Below, in pieces: positions 47,197 to 56,526 of a stretch of DNA of 64,000 bases (within the stretch, counting starts at the first letter, position 1; each line of letters opens with the position of its first letter). The notes below the pieces were generated by a model that saw only the letters and a list, made by a program, of their open reading frames with translations, was not told the origin of the DNA and ran no database searches. The translations under genes and the position numbers were made by a program. This DNA comes from Nitrincola alkalisediminis (lineage in GTDB: Bacteria; Pseudomonadota; Gammaproteobacteria; Pseudomonadales; Balneatricaceae). Location of the stretch: contig NZ_VYTY01000013.1 in assembly GCF_009821115.1 (NCBI RefSeq), positions 1-64,000 on the forward strand, given 5' to 3'.

Positions 47197-49629
47197 ATGC
47201 AAAGTAATCGATTTTTCAAGAGATTTACGCTTAGTACACTGAGTCTGGCAATATTAGTTGCAGGTTCAGCACTGGCGGACGTTAAGGTTGTTACGGGCCC
47301 TTCCCCAATTGAAGGAGATGTGCTGATTCACCCTGAGGACATTACACTGTATAACGATAAAATCGCAATCACCTTTGCCGTCGGCAGTCCCAATTTCTGG
47401 GGGATGACCAATGGCTCCATCTCTAACCTAGCCTTGATGCAGGGACGTGATCAATTCGGTGTGAATATCGTTAATGATGTGGAGTTTCTGGTCAATTCTT
47501 GGACTGCCAGTGGTGGGTCCTTGGTTGCAGATGTTGAGGTTGTCAAGGCGAGCGTTGAGGAGGGTATTGTACGTGCTACCAGTACTTGGTTGGGCGATGG
47601 AAAAGACAATGCGCTGGATGTAGTAACCACTTATACACTGACAAAAGACAGCAATGTACTGCAATTGCATACGCTTGTGACCAACCCAGGTCCTGATAGT
47701 TATGAAGATCTGCGCAGTGGTTATTCTCTCAGTGCTCTGTCAGCCTTTATGTTTGGTCCGTTTGGCTATGACACACCGGATATCCGCGCACGTAATATTT
47801 ACATTGGTGCGGGTGCAGATGAGCCATTGGGTGATTTTACCGTGAGCTACACAGAGGATTATGCGATCACTGTACAGATGGATGATCCCGATATCTATCG
47901 TGGTACAACGGGTTATAAGGATTTGCATAAGCATTACAATCTGGCCCCGGGCGAGAGCATGGCCTTCACCGGAGAGTTGCAGATTGCTGATGTGGGTCAT
48001 ACCAGTCCCTTCATGGCACGTATGATTGAGAAAAAAGGCTTGGCGTCCAGTACCATCAGTGGTGTTGTGTATAACGATCAAGGCGAGGTGCACGCCAGCC
48101 CTGTGATCGTGGTTGAGCGCGAAGGGCGTTACAAAGGTGAGTTTGTCGGAGCACAGAATGTTGGATCGGATCAGTTGCATGTCAATATGCAGCCGTTGTT
48201 TTGGCATGTAGGTGATGCTGACGGGGCTTTCAGCTTCCAGGTGCCAGAGGGTGAATATCAGATTTATGCGCTGGACGCAGGGTTTACTCCCTCGCAGAAA
48301 CAGTCGATTAGTGTAACAGCAGGCGAGCAGCAAAGCCTGAGCTTCAAAGATGAGTACGCTATTGTTCAGGGAGGCGTCGTCCTGCTGAATATTTCGGATA
48401 CTGATACAGGCGAACCAGTGGATGCTCGCATCGAGGTTGAGGGTGAAGTACCAGCCGTGAAGTATCTGGGACGGCGTACCTATTTTACAGAGCTGGACGA
48501 GGTGGGAGTGGCGAGAATTCAGTTGGCAACGGGTGAGTTTGCCTTCAATGTCCTGTCAGGTGCGCACTTCAATTCAATGCCCGTCAGGAGTGAAACCACG
48601 GTGCGCTCTAATGAGGTCAGCGACGTGGTTTTGTCGGTGAAATCGGATGTGCTGCCAAATCAGGAAGGTTGGTATGCGGTTGATTTTCATCACCACACGG
48701 ATATCGGCGATGCCAATACACCTCCTGTTGATGTGGTGAGGTCACAGCTTGCGAGCCGTTTAGATTTAACGTACATCAGTGATCATGATGCAGTCAGCAA
48801 TCACTCTGAGGTTCATGATCTTTCACTTCAGCGGGGGTACCCTTTTATTCCGGGCTTGGAGGTGACGCCTGGCTGGGGGCACTTCAATCTGATTAATATG
48901 CCAATCAATCACGAAGTCATTGACTCCAGCATGGATGTTGCCGATATCATCAAGGCCGCTCATGAGATGGGTGCTTTGGTGATCGTCAATCATCCTTTCT
49001 CGGATTATGGCTACTTCAATAACCGCGATATCGTGCCGGGCGGATACAGTCCTGACTTCGATCTGATCGAGTTACAGCCAACCCTTGATCTGAGTAAACC
49101 GGACAATATCGATACTCGTACCCTGACACAAGCAATGCGCTTTTGGGATGAGAGTCTGACGGGAGATAGTAAGGTGTATTACCTGACGGGTGGTACGGAC
49201 ACTCACGAAGTGACGTCACCTACACTCTATTCGGGCATTATTAGAACGCTGGCGAAGGTGGATGATGACCTGACGGTGGAGGGTTTTGTTGATGCTGTGG
49301 CTGCTGGCCGCTCTTATGTGTCCATGGGACCCATGATGTTCACGCAGGAGTTGGAGTTCGGTCAGACCTATGAGGTGACCAATGGTGAGGCGCTGAGTTT
49401 GGCTGTGGAGCTGTTTGCCGTGAATGGGCTTGAGAGCGTTGAGCTCTATACCAGCGGTTCGGAGATAGGTTCTCCATTGGAAACCAGGTCTCTAGAGAGC
49501 ACCGAAGGTCGGCAGAAAGTCGAGTTTAGCCTGCAACCTGCTCAGAATACTTGGTATAACCTGATTGTGAAAGATAAGAGCGGAAGGCCTGCTATTTCCA
49601 ATCCGATTTGGGTGAATGTTAAAGGCTAA
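47197..49629 (+). CDS. Exported PHP-domain (CehA/McbA-like) metallohydrolase
   Basis: This protein of about 810 residues has a signal peptide (FTLSTLSLAILVAGSALADV). ATG 47197 is better spaced from AGAGG (8 nt) than ATG 47191. The N-terminal 480 residues are beta-rich and include two carboxypeptidase-regulatory-like segments. The C-terminal PHP domain has AVDFHHHTDIGDANTPPVDV (about residue 495), TYISDHDAVSNHSEVHDL, GLEVTPGWGHFNLINMP, VNHPFSDYGYF and LTGGTDTHEVTSPTLY, giving the metal-binding His/Asp set. A metal-dependent phosphoesterase or hydrolase acting outside the cytoplasm is likely; the substrate is unknown. Confidence 0.85.
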   Translation: MQSNRFFKRFTLSTLSLAILVAGSALADVKVVTGPSPIEGDVLIHPEDITLYNDKIAITFAVGSPNFWGMTNGSISNLALMQGRDQFGVNIVNDVEFLVNSWTASGGSLVADVEVVKASVEEGIVRATSTWLGDGKDNALDVVTTYTLTKDSNVLQLHTLVTNPGPDSYEDLRSGYSLSALSAFMFGPFGYDTPDIRARNIYIGAGADEPLGDFTVSYTEDYAITVQMDDPDIYRGTTGYKDLHKHYNLAPGESMAFTGELQIADVGHTSPFMARMIEKKGLASSTISGVVYNDQGEVHASPVIVVEREGRYKGEFVGAQNVGSDQLHVNMQPLFWHVGDADGAFSFQVPEGEYQIYALDAGFTPSQKQSISVTAGEQQSLSFKDEYAIVQGGVVLLNISDTDTGEPVDARIEVEGEVPAVKYLGRRTYFTELDEVGVARIQLATGEFAFNVLSGAHFNSMPVRSETTVRSNEVSDVVLSVKSDVLPNQEGWYAVDFHHHTDIGDANTPPVDVVRSQLASRLDLTYISDHDAVSNHSEVHDLSLQRGYPFIPGLEVTPGWGHFNLINMPINHEVIDSSMDVADIIKAAHEMGALVIVNHPFSDYGYFNNRDIVPGGYSPDFDLIELQPTLDLSKPDNIDTRTLTQAMRFWDESLTGDSKVYYLTGGTDTHEVTSPTLYSGIIRTLAKVDDDLTVEGFVDAVAAGRSYVSMGPMMFTQELEFGQTYEVTNGEALSLAVELFAVNGLESVELYTSGSEIGSPLETRSLESTEGRQKVEFSLQPAQNTWYNLIVKDKSGRPAISNPIWVNVKG

Positions 49630-49689
49630 AGGAAAGTCTTAGTCTTTTTAGAATGCAATTGCTTTGCTTAGTATTTCCGCTCTAACCCT

Positions 49690-49736
49690 ATCTAGCAACC
49701 TGTCGAACTTAGCGAGGTAAAGACAGGCTGCTAGAT
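49690..49736. repeat. 15-bp inverted repeat after the PHP gene
   Basis: ATCTAGCAACCTGTC (49690-49704) pairs with GACAGGCTGCTAGAT (49722-49736), with one mismatch and a 17-nt loop. No U-run follows. It could be a processed RNA stem, an element end or a weak terminator. Confidence 0.55.
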
Positions 49737-49789
49737 TACGCAGAGAGTGTCATAAATTGTCGGAGATGATTTCATCTATGGAAATTCAT

Positions 49790-49844
49790 CTGACGATGTC
49801 ATCTGAAAGATGTCTGCTAGCTGACATCTAAACGACAAGAACTG
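49790..49844 (+). repeat. Left copy of a 55-bp structured repeat flanking the AT-rich island
   Basis: It begins CTGACGATGTCAT and ends CGACAAGAACTG. It aligns without gaps to 51199-51253 with 41 of 55 identities. Inside, GATGTC/GACATC form a hairpin; the right copy has AGCC/GGCT in that place, suggesting paired changes. The remaining spacer 49845-50299 is AT-rich and holds no evident gene. Confidence 0.65.
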
Positions 49845-50299
49845 ACTTCGAGCTCATAAATACACCCTGCCTTCATGTAATAATTGACTAGAAAACATCA
49901 AACTTATCATTTATCATACGTTTGTTTGACACATGCAGATCGATTTGTTCAAGCATCCAAGGATAAGGACGTATGTGGTTATTCCATTTCTATGCAAAGT
50001 ATCGGCTTCCTTTATAAAGGATTTCTCTGTAAAGGGACACAGAAGTAGCCTATAACTTCATACTCTTATCCATCGGAAAAAAAGCTTTATATTAAACAAG
50101 TTAAAGTAAAAAACCGTGAGGTATCTACGTTAGAGTGCGTTTGCCCACTATAGGTAAACTCAGTTATCCGAACTTCACTGTTGCAGTATAGATAGATTGA
50201 AATGTGGGTTGCCCTACAAAGGGGAAAGACGATACTAAGTAAAGCTCAATATATTCTGAATATATTGTTCGCATTATTTTCAAATAAAGGATAAAGAAC

Positions 50300-50728
50300 A
50301 TGGATTTTAAAAGAACAGAAGCAAAAATAACAATTGCAAAGCTGATTGAGTTGGCTTATTCAAAAAATAAAGGGATGACGGCCAAAATTATGGCAGAAAA
50401 GGGTAATGCACAATTAACTGTAGATCATAATGGAAATGCAACACTTTCTGGCTCAGCAGGTATGTTAACCTTCAGTGGAACGCCTGTGTTAGAAAATGTG
50501 GGTGCTAAAATCAAGCGGATTAATATAAATTTCCGTAATGAGGAAGGAATGAAAGTTGATTATACTGCAACTTTTGATCTGGAATATATAAAGTTATCGG
50601 TAATGGGTGATTTTGATTTAGAAGAATTGATGACATCTTGTTCAGGTTTACTGTGTCAAGCTGCCCGAGCATTTAAAGGTAGAGATCGTGCTTACAATAT
50701 GGAATTGCAGAGAATAATGGGGCATTAA
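50300..50728 (+). CDS. Hypothetical protein, AT-rich island gene 1
   Basis: A 142-residue soluble protein that I do not recognise. It starts MDFKRTEAKITIAKLIELAY, has GNAQLTVDHNGNATLSGSAG and SAGMLTFSGTPVLENVGAKI in the middle, and ends with a cysteine-containing helix (ELMTSCSGLLCQAARAFKGR) and ELQRIMGH. AAGGA lies 8 nt before the ATG, supporting expression. Codon use is AT-rich, unlike neighbouring core genes. It is followed after 2 nt by a lipoprotein gene, so the two probably form one transcription unit. Confidence 0.75.
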   Translation: MDFKRTEAKITIAKLIELAYSKNKGMTAKIMAEKGNAQLTVDHNGNATLSGSAGMLTFSGTPVLENVGAKIKRININFRNEEGMKVDYTATFDLEYIKLSVMGDFDLEELMTSCSGLLCQAARAFKGRDRAYNMELQRIMGH

Positions 50729-50730
50729 GA

Positions 50731-51171
50731 ATGCAAAAAATCTTTTTTAATTTCATTCTTATCTTATTTCTAACAGGCTGTGTATCTATGCAAGCCTCTT
50801 CTTCTGTGCTGTATCAAGAGTATTCAAAGTACCAGAATAGTGTGAATAAAAATAATGTTGTTGAAGTGGCTGGTAATTTTTTTAGTCCATCACTTCTGGG
50901 TGAGGATTATAGAGTAAATTTAGGGGCAGTTAGTCAGTTATTATTTAAGAGTTACATGGTGGAGGAATTCAGTTACCATGAAATGAAAAATGAGCAAGAA
51001 GGCTGTCTTACCATCAATGGATATGATGAAGAAAATGCCCCGTTAATATTTAGTCTTAAGTACATCTTGAACGATGGCCGCTGGCTAATTGACAATATTC
51101 ATGTTGTTTTTGTTGAGCACGTAAAAGATTTTTCTGATAGCGCAAAATGCCCAAACGAATATCCTGAATAA
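50731..51171 (+). CDS. Predicted lipoprotein, AT-rich island gene 2
   Basis: A 146-residue protein with a lipoprotein signal: MQKIFFNFILILFLTGCVSM, with lipobox LTGC and cysteine at 17. The mature part is small and acidic, with VAGNFFSPSLLGEDYRVNLG and YILNDGRWLIDNIHVVFVE. The residue after the lipid cysteine is Val, so outer-membrane sorting is likely. I do not recognise the family. It shares the AT-rich composition and likely transcript of the gene before it, which would make a cytoplasmic plus envelope pair. Confidence 0.8.
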   Translation: MQKIFFNFILILFLTGCVSMQASSSVLYQEYSKYQNSVNKNNVVEVAGNFFSPSLLGEDYRVNLGAVSQLLFKSYMVEEFSYHEMKNEQEGCLTINGYDEENAPLIFSLKYILNDGRWLIDNIHVVFVEHVKDFSDSAKCPNEYPE

Positions 51172-51198
51172 GACTATTAAACCGGTGGCAATTCAGGT

Positions 51199-51253
51199 CT
51201 GACTATGTCATTGGAAAGCCGCATGGTGGCTAGCCTCTAACCGACAGGAACTG
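51199..51253 (+). repeat. Right copy of the 55-bp structured repeat
   Basis: It begins CTGACTATGTCAT and ends CCGACAGGAACTG. It matches the left copy at 49790-49844 over its full length with changes clustered in the stem. Together the copies bound the two-gene AT-rich segment. Confidence 0.65.
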
Positions 51254-51272
51254 CCGCCGGGTTAATAATCAA

Positions 51273-51374
51273 AAGCTAAGGGGCGCACTCAAAGGTGTGC
51301 CGTTTAGCTTGGTTATATAAAAATGTCCTGTTTACAGGATGGGGTGAGTCCATTGAATTCGATGGATATCACCC
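51273..51374. ncRNA. Cluster of three strong hairpins (possible structured RNA or terminator array)
   Basis: Stem 1: AAGCTAAGGGGCGCAC (51273-51288) with GTGTGCCGTTTAGCTT (51295-51310), 16 positions with one mismatch. Stem 2: TCCTG/CAGGA at about 51326-51339. Stem 3: GGGTGA...TCACCC (51342-51374) enclosing TCCAT/ATGGA around GAATTC. It sits between convergent genes, so termination in both directions is possible, but none has a U-run. The rest of 51172-51471 shows nothing further. Confidence 0.5.
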
Positions 51375-51471
51375 TTAATTGCCTAGCAGCATTCCTATCT
51401 GTTAACGCTCATCAGCTCTACGTATAGTCAGCTCTGAAGTATAGAATCGCCACTCTAGCAAGAGGGGATGC

Positions 51472-52515
51472 TCAATGGCTCCGATCAAACTTCCCTTCAT
51501 AATTGCGTTGAATCCCTTCTTTAATTTTTGCCCGATCTTGGCGTGCCAGTTCGCCTTTCCATACCCACTCGAAAATGCGGCTGGCGGCTTTTGGGAAGGG
51601 TGTGAAAATAGGATTGAAAGGGTTGTCCCTTGCTTGCATCCAGACCGTCATGCGGTGACTGCGTTTTTGAGCGACACCTCGGCAATGGAAACCGTACACA
51701 TTTGCCACAAGCAGTGTATTGGCCGGAACATGCAGCGCGGTGGCTTGTAAGCCCATTTCCTCTAGTGCTTGCGGTGTCACTCTAAAGGATCCATCCCAGT
51801 AACGACCTGCTGGGCGATCCTCGCCTTTTAACGAAGCAATGAGGCTTTCTTTGTATTCCCACTTTAATCTTGCCCAGGTTAAACGGTGAGAGCGAGGGAC
51901 ATACACATGAGGACCGTTATCATCATTGGCCGGATCTAAAAATAACCAGCCTTTGACACAAGGGTGAAAGGTATCCGCATGCAAGTCGCGCTGAGGGTCG
52001 GCTTGAGGCACCACGTTGGCGTGATTACAGAGGTTCTCAATAAAGAAAAAAGGTGGCCTGTTTTTTGAAGAACACCAACGCATTAAACGATCGAGGGGTT
52101 TGGCTTGTGTAAACGCATTCAGCTCGGGCAGGGTCTGTCGAATATCTTCCGTCATAAAGCTGCGTTGCGTGAGGGTTGTTCCTTCAACAAATTCACGGAT
52201 CAAGCCTGAGTAGTTAACCGCCTCTGATTGCAAACGTTCAAATTGCTCGGGTGGCAAGTAGTTCTCAATTAAAATATAGCCTTCTCGGATAAACTGACGA
52301 CGCTGCTCGGCTGGAACAAGAGGCGATAGGAGCCATAGTCTTAGATGAAACAAGGCTTGAGCGATGACCACGCGTGTGACATGCAAACCGCAACGATTGA
52401 GCCAATAGTTTCCGAGGATTGGGTTTTGACTGAAGCTTTTTGCCCAAGTAAAGGGTTCAATTATCCAGATAAACCAACGTAGAGCAGGTGATAAAAGACG
52501 TGAAAGCGCTTCCAT
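51472..52515 (-). CDS. Phytanoyl-CoA dioxygenase (PhyH) family protein
   Basis: A protein of about 347 residues. Its 2-oxoglutarate/Fe(II) dioxygenase fold shows the metal triad H-x-D in RDLHADTFHPCVKG and a distal histidine in NVYGFHCRGVAQKR. HVYVPRSHRLTWARLKWEYK is a typical PhyH segment. About 80 residues with hydrophobic stretches precede the domain (LSPALRWFIWIIEPFTWA; FHLRLWLLSPLVPAEQ), suggesting membrane attachment. The start is uncertain: ATG 52515 and TTG 52581 are both possible. The substrate is not predictable. Confidence 0.82.
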   Translation of the reverse strand: MEALSRLLSPALRWFIWIIEPFTWAKSFSQNPILGNYWLNRCGLHVTRVVIAQALFHLRLWLLSPLVPAEQRRQFIREGYILIENYLPPEQFERLQSEAVNYSGLIREFVEGTTLTQRSFMTEDIRQTLPELNAFTQAKPLDRLMRWCSSKNRPPFFFIENLCNHANVVPQADPQRDLHADTFHPCVKGWLFLDPANDDNGPHVYVPRSHRLTWARLKWEYKESLIASLKGEDRPAGRYWDGSFRVTPQALEEMGLQATALHVPANTLLVANVYGFHCRGVAQKRSHRMTVWMQARDNPFNPIFTPFPKAASRIFEWVWKGELARQDRAKIKEGIQRNYEGKFDRSH

Positions 52516-52878
52516 AATGTTACGCGTAAGTAGGGTTGACACGTTCGAGATTGACAAAAGACAGTCTCGCACAGCCGACAACTCAGATGGCCGCGTACCT
52601 CCTGTAATGAACGATCCAAAGTAAATAGGCTAACTGGAATATGGCGTCAAATCTCAGTTAGACTTCAACGAGAATCTTAACAGTGCTGTTACACTAGGCC
52701 AACTTTTTTCTTTAATCGCTTGTCTTAATGTTTAGCGTTGAAGGGACTTTAAGACCTTGGTAGGCGAGGTTTGTACTCCCCAGTAAAATGCACGGCGTCA
52801 GAGGCTCTGGGAGGCAAAGTGTGCTAAAGTTCACCCGTTTATATAATGTGATTTCAGCGATTCATTGGAGTGTTACAA
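52516..52878. promoter_or_regulatory. PhyH/fdxA divergent spacer with a -10 box
   Basis: No gene is seen in 363 nt. TATAAT at 52842-52847 is a good -10 for fdxA, but no convincing -35 lies at 16-18 nt. GGAGTG just before 52879 is the fdxA ribosome-binding site. Confidence 0.5.
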
Positions 52879-53202
52879 ATGGCGTTTGTCGTAACTGAAA
52901 ACTGTATCTTATGTAAGTACACAGATTGTGTTGCGGTCTGCCCGGTTGACTGTTTTTATGAGGGGCCTAATTTTTTGGTGATTCATCCGGATGAGTGTAT
53001 CGACTGCGGGCTTTGTGAGCCAGAGTGTCCAGCGAAAGCCATTTTTTCCGAAGACGATCTACCGGATGACCAGCTCGAGTTTGTTCAACTGAATGCTGAA
53101 CTGGCCGAAATATGGCCAAATATCACCGAATACAAAGCGGCACCCGCTGATGCTGCCGACTGGGATGGCAAGGCAGGCAAACTGCAGTACCTGAAGCGTT
53201 AA
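52879..53202 (+). CDS. fdxA: 7Fe ferredoxin FdxA
   Basis: This 107-residue ferredoxin starts [20 protein letters not shown] (ATG 52879; the earlier GTG is not needed). [20 protein letters not shown] and [18 protein letters not shown] give the cysteine sets of a [3Fe-4S]/[4Fe-4S] protein, with the extra C-terminal helix region of the FdxA type. It is a soluble electron carrier. It is convergent with the LysR gene across 24 nt. Confidence 0.95.
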   Translation: MAFVVTENCILCKYTDCVAVCPVDCFYEGPNFLVIHPDECIDCGLCEPECPAKAIFSEDDLPDDQLEFVQLNAELAEIWPNITEYKAAPADAADWDGKAGKLQYLKR

Positions 53203-53226
53203 AGCGCTATGCCGTGCAGCTCTCTA

Positions 53227-54132
53227 CTAACTTTCCCAATAACCGGGTTCATTATAGGTCCGCTTCAAAAAATCAATAAAGTAGGCAATCTTTGCGGGTA
53301 AAAAGCGCTGCTCAGGGTACACCGCCTGAATATTGTATTCAGGCATAGCGTACTCATCTAAAAAAGTCACGAGCTCGCCGGAGTTCAGCTCTTTTTGGAT
53401 TTCCCAAGTCGAACGCCAACTGATGCCCAGTCCGAGTTTAACCCAGTCATAGAGCAGTTCACTGTCATTGCAGTCTAGATTACCGGAGACTTTGATGGTG
53501 ACGCGTTTATTGTCGCGAATAAAACTCCAACCGCGATGCTGCCCACCCATTAGATTGAAGGCCAAGCAATTATGCTCGGCTAAGTCTTCTAGTGACTGGG
53601 GAGTGCCGTGGCGTTCGAGGTAAAGAGGCGATGCGCAGAGAACGCGCTTATTGGGATAGAGCTGTACAGGTACATAGTTGGGATCTTCAACTGCGCCAAT
53701 GCGAATGGCAAGGTCGTAGCCTTCGCGCACCAGATCGATCACGCTGTCCGTCAGGTTAAACGAAATGCGCACATCCGGAAACAAGGCCTGAAAAGCAGGG
53801 CCATGCGGCGCTACGTGTTTGCGACCAAATCCCGCTGGTGCCGACACCACCAGATGTCCGCGCACATTGTGCCGATTGGCCGTAATGCCCGACTCCAGCG
53901 TGTCGAACTGCTTCAGCAGTTGTTGAGCTCCCTCTAAAAACTGCTCGCCAAGGTCGGTCAGTTTCAGGCCACGGGTGGAGCGATGCATAAGTTTGACACC
54001 GAGGCGTTTTTCTAAGGCATCTAAACGCCGTCCCATTATAATGGGGGTGACGCCCTCAATGACGGATGCGGCTGCAAAGCTGCCGTGCTCTGCCACCAAG
54101 GTAAAGGTTCGAATCTCTGTATATCGGTCCAC
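53227..54132 (-). CDS. LysR-family transcriptional regulator
   Basis: This 301-residue regulator starts at GTG 54132. The helix-turn-helix is TLVAEHGSFAAASVIEGVTP to MGRRLDALEKRLGVKLMHRS, and the effector domain spans about 90-290 (SAPAGFGRKHVAPHGPAF, YDLAIRIGAVEDPNYVPV). The recognition helix reads TPIIMGRRLDALE in place of the usual SAVSRQI type. It is divergent from malate synthase G across 135 nt, so it may control glcB, its own gene or both. Confidence 0.9.
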   Translation of the reverse strand: MDRYTEIRTFTLVAEHGSFAAASVIEGVTPIIMGRRLDALEKRLGVKLMHRSTRGLKLTDLGEQFLEGAQQLLKQFDTLESGITANRHNVRGHLVVSAPAGFGRKHVAPHGPAFQALFPDVRISFNLTDSVIDLVREGYDLAIRIGAVEDPNYVPVQLYPNKRVLCASPLYLERHGTPQSLEDLAEHNCLAFNLMGGQHRGWSFIRDNKRVTIKVSGNLDCNDSELLYDWVKLGLGISWRSTWEIQKELNSGELVTFLDEYAMPEYNIQAVYPEQRFLPAKIAYFIDFLKRTYNEPGYWES

Positions 54133-54135
54133 TCA

Positions 54136-54148
54136 ATACCTCAGGTAT
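54136..54148. promoter_or_regulatory. LysR-type T-N11-A palindrome
   Basis: ATACCTCAGGTAT is a 13-bp palindrome with central C, located 4 nt upstream of the LysR start. It overlaps the likely ribosome-binding region, suggesting autorepression. A further palindrome, AGTATACT, lies near 54178. Confidence 0.55.
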
Positions 54149-54267
54149 CGACAGAAAATAAAAAATTGCTCTTCCAATAGTATACTGCCTTTTTATAGTA
54201 TCGAATCAACGAGAATCCTAATACAGTGTCATCCTTAGTCATTGTGTGAAAATAAGAGGCGTTATCC

Positions 54268-56445
54268 ATGAGTCAGCAACGAATTCAGGTTGAAAATCTG
54301 CAGGTAGCAGAAACACTTTATGATTTCATTAATAATGAAGCGTTACCCGGTACAGGCGTCGATCAAGTTGCTTTCTGGAAAGCCTTCGATCAAATTATCC
54401 AAGATCTAGCGCCTAAAAACCGCGAACTGCTCGCGAAGCGTGATGCCATCCAAGCACAACTTGATGAGTGGTACGCTGCTCGTAAAGGTCAGCTTTTAAA
54501 TATGACCGAGTACAAAGCCTTTTTATCTGAAATTGGCTATCTCTTGCCAGAAGGCGATGATTTCACAGCGACCACCACCAATGTAGACCCAGAAATGGCA
54601 ACCCTGGCCGGGCCTCAGCTCGTTGTGCCGGTTATGAACGCACGTTATGCGCTGAATGCGGCGAATGCGCGTTGGGGGAGCCTGTATGATGCCTTGTACG
54701 GCACCGATGCCATTGGTGAAGACGGCGGTGCTGAAAAAGGAGCAACCTACAATCCTGTGCGTGGGGCTAAGGTAGTCGCTTTTGCACGTCAGTTTTTAGA
54801 CGATGCCGCCCCCTTGGCCGAAAGCTCGCATGTAGGGGCAAAAGGCTACGCCATCGTAGATGGGGCTTTGCAGGTCACCTTAGTCACGGGTGAAACAGTC
54901 GGTTTAAAAATGCCCGATCAACTCGTGGGTTACTTGGGAGATGCATCACAGCCTTCAGCCATCGTATTGCGCCATAATGGCCTGCATTTCGAAATTCAAT
55001 TTGATGCGAACAGTGTCATAGGTAAAGCTGACAGTGCAGGTATTAAAGATATTTTGATGGAGTCTGCTCTTTCCACCATCATGGATTGTGAGGATTCCAT
55101 TGCCGCCGTTGATGCAGATGACAAGGTTCAGGTTTACCGCAATTGGTTAGGTTTGATGAAGGGTACCTTGACCGAGAGCATTGAGAAAAACGGCCGTACC
55201 TTTGTTCGTGAAATGAACCCAGACCGCGAGTACACAGGCGTTGACGGTCAAACCGTAACCCTTAAAGGCCGCAGTTTGATGTTTGTCCGTAATGTCGGCC
55301 ACCTGATGACCATCAATGCGATTTTGGACAAAGATGGCAACGAAATTCCAGAAGGCATCATGGACGGTCTTGTGACATCGCTCATCTCCATTCACGATGT
55401 GAAAGGATTGGGCAAGTTTAAAAACAGCGTAACAGGCTCTATGTACATCGTTAAGCCAAAAATGCACGGCCCTGAAGAAGTCGCCTTTGCGAATGAACTT
55501 TTTGCACGTATTGAAGATGCCTTGGGTCTTGAGCGCTTTACCCTGAAAATGGGCATCATGGATGAAGAGCGTCGCACCACGGTTAACTTGAAAGAGTGTA
55601 TTCGTGCCGCGAAAGAGCGAGTCGTCTTTATCAACACGGGCTTCTTGGATCGCACGGGCGATGAAATGCACACCTCGATGGAAGCCGGTCCTATGTTGCG
55701 TAAAAATGACATGAAGGCCACGCCATGGATTAAAGCCTACGAAGATTGGAACGTTGATAATGGCTTGCTGTGCGGTTTGCAAGGTCGTGCTCAGATCGGT
55801 AAAGGCATGTGGGCCATGCCAGATCTGATGGCCAATATGTTAGAGCAAAAAATTGCGCATCCTTTGTCTGGCGCGAATACCGCTTGGGTTCCATCACCCA
55901 CTGCCGCAACCTTGCATGCGATGCACTATCACAAGGTTGATGTGTTTGCGCGTCAGGAAGAGCTAAAACTACGTGCACGTGCCAGCCTAGATGATATTTT
56001 AACCATCCCCGTGGCTGTTGCTCCGAATTGGTCGGCTGAAGAAATTCAGCAAGAATTAGACAACAACGTGCAGGGTATCTTGGGATACGTGGTTCGTTGG
56101 GTGGATCAAGGCGTTGGCTGCTCGAAAGTACCCGATATCAACAATGTGGGCTTAATGGAAGACCGTGCAACTTTGCGTATCTCCAGCCAACACATTGCTA
56201 ACTGGTTGCATCATGGTATCTGTTCGGCAGATCAAGTGATGGAAACCATGAAGCGCATGGCGAAGGTTGTTGACGGTCAAAATGCCAATGATCCCCTGTA
56301 TCAGCCAATGGCCGCCGACTTTGACAAGAGCGTAGCCTTCAAAGCCGCCTGTGAGCTGGTGTTTGAAGGACGCAAGCAGCCCAATGGTTACACGGAGCCT
56401 GTTTTGCATCGCCGTCGTATTGAGGCGAAAGCACTGGCTAAGTAA
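54268..56445 (+). CDS. glcB: Malate synthase G
   Basis: This 725-residue single-chain enzyme condenses glyoxylate with acetyl-CoA, serving the glyoxylate or glycolate route. It has [65 protein letters not shown] (active-site region), [14 protein letters not shown] and the C-terminal SRFEGYT-like [14 protein letters not shown]. Its length is right for isoform G (isoform A is about 530). No isocitrate lyase or glycolate oxidase gene is nearby. Confidence 0.97.
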   Translation: MSQQRIQVENLQVAETLYDFINNEALPGTGVDQVAFWKAFDQIIQDLAPKNRELLAKRDAIQAQLDEWYAARKGQLLNMTEYKAFLSEIGYLLPEGDDFTATTTNVDPEMATLAGPQLVVPVMNARYALNAANARWGSLYDALYGTDAIGEDGGAEKGATYNPVRGAKVVAFARQFLDDAAPLAESSHVGAKGYAIVDGALQVTLVTGETVGLKMPDQLVGYLGDASQPSAIVLRHNGLHFEIQFDANSVIGKADSAGIKDILMESALSTIMDCEDSIAAVDADDKVQVYRNWLGLMKGTLTESIEKNGRTFVREMNPDREYTGVDGQTVTLKGRSLMFVRNVGHLMTINAILDKDGNEIPEGIMDGLVTSLISIHDVKGLGKFKNSVTGSMYIVKPKMHGPEEVAFANELFARIEDALGLERFTLKMGIMDEERRTTVNLKECIRAAKERVVFINTGFLDRTGDEMHTSMEAGPMLRKNDMKATPWIKAYEDWNVDNGLLCGLQGRAQIGKGMWAMPDLMANMLEQKIAHPLSGANTAWVPSPTAATLHAMHYHKVDVFARQEELKLRARASLDDILTIPVAVAPNWSAEEIQQELDNNVQGILGYVVRWVDQGVGCSKVPDINNVGLMEDRATLRISSQHIANWLHHGICSADQVMETMKRMAKVVDGQNANDPLYQPMAADFDKSVAFKAACELVFEGRKQPNGYTEPVLHRRRIEAKALAK

Positions 56446-56472
56446 TCGAATCCTGATTAAAGCTGTATAATG

Positions 56473-56503
56473 AAAGGCACCTACTAAACTAGGTGCCTTT
56501 TTT
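56473..56503 (+). terminator. glcB rho-independent terminator
   Basis: AAAGGCACCTA (56473-56483), a six-base loop, TAGGTGCCTTT and a T6 run. This is the clearest intrinsic terminator in the window. Confidence 0.93.
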
Positions 56504-56526
56504 ATTGATGCTGAGATGCTAAAACG

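Noticed and set aside
47740-48333. 197-aa minus-strand frame inside the PHP-domain gene
   Set aside because: Antisense shadow; composition and lack of motifs do not support a gene.
55147-55782. 211-aa minus-strand frame inside malate synthase G
   Set aside because: Antisense to a highly conserved enzyme; no ribosome-binding site and no recognisable domain.
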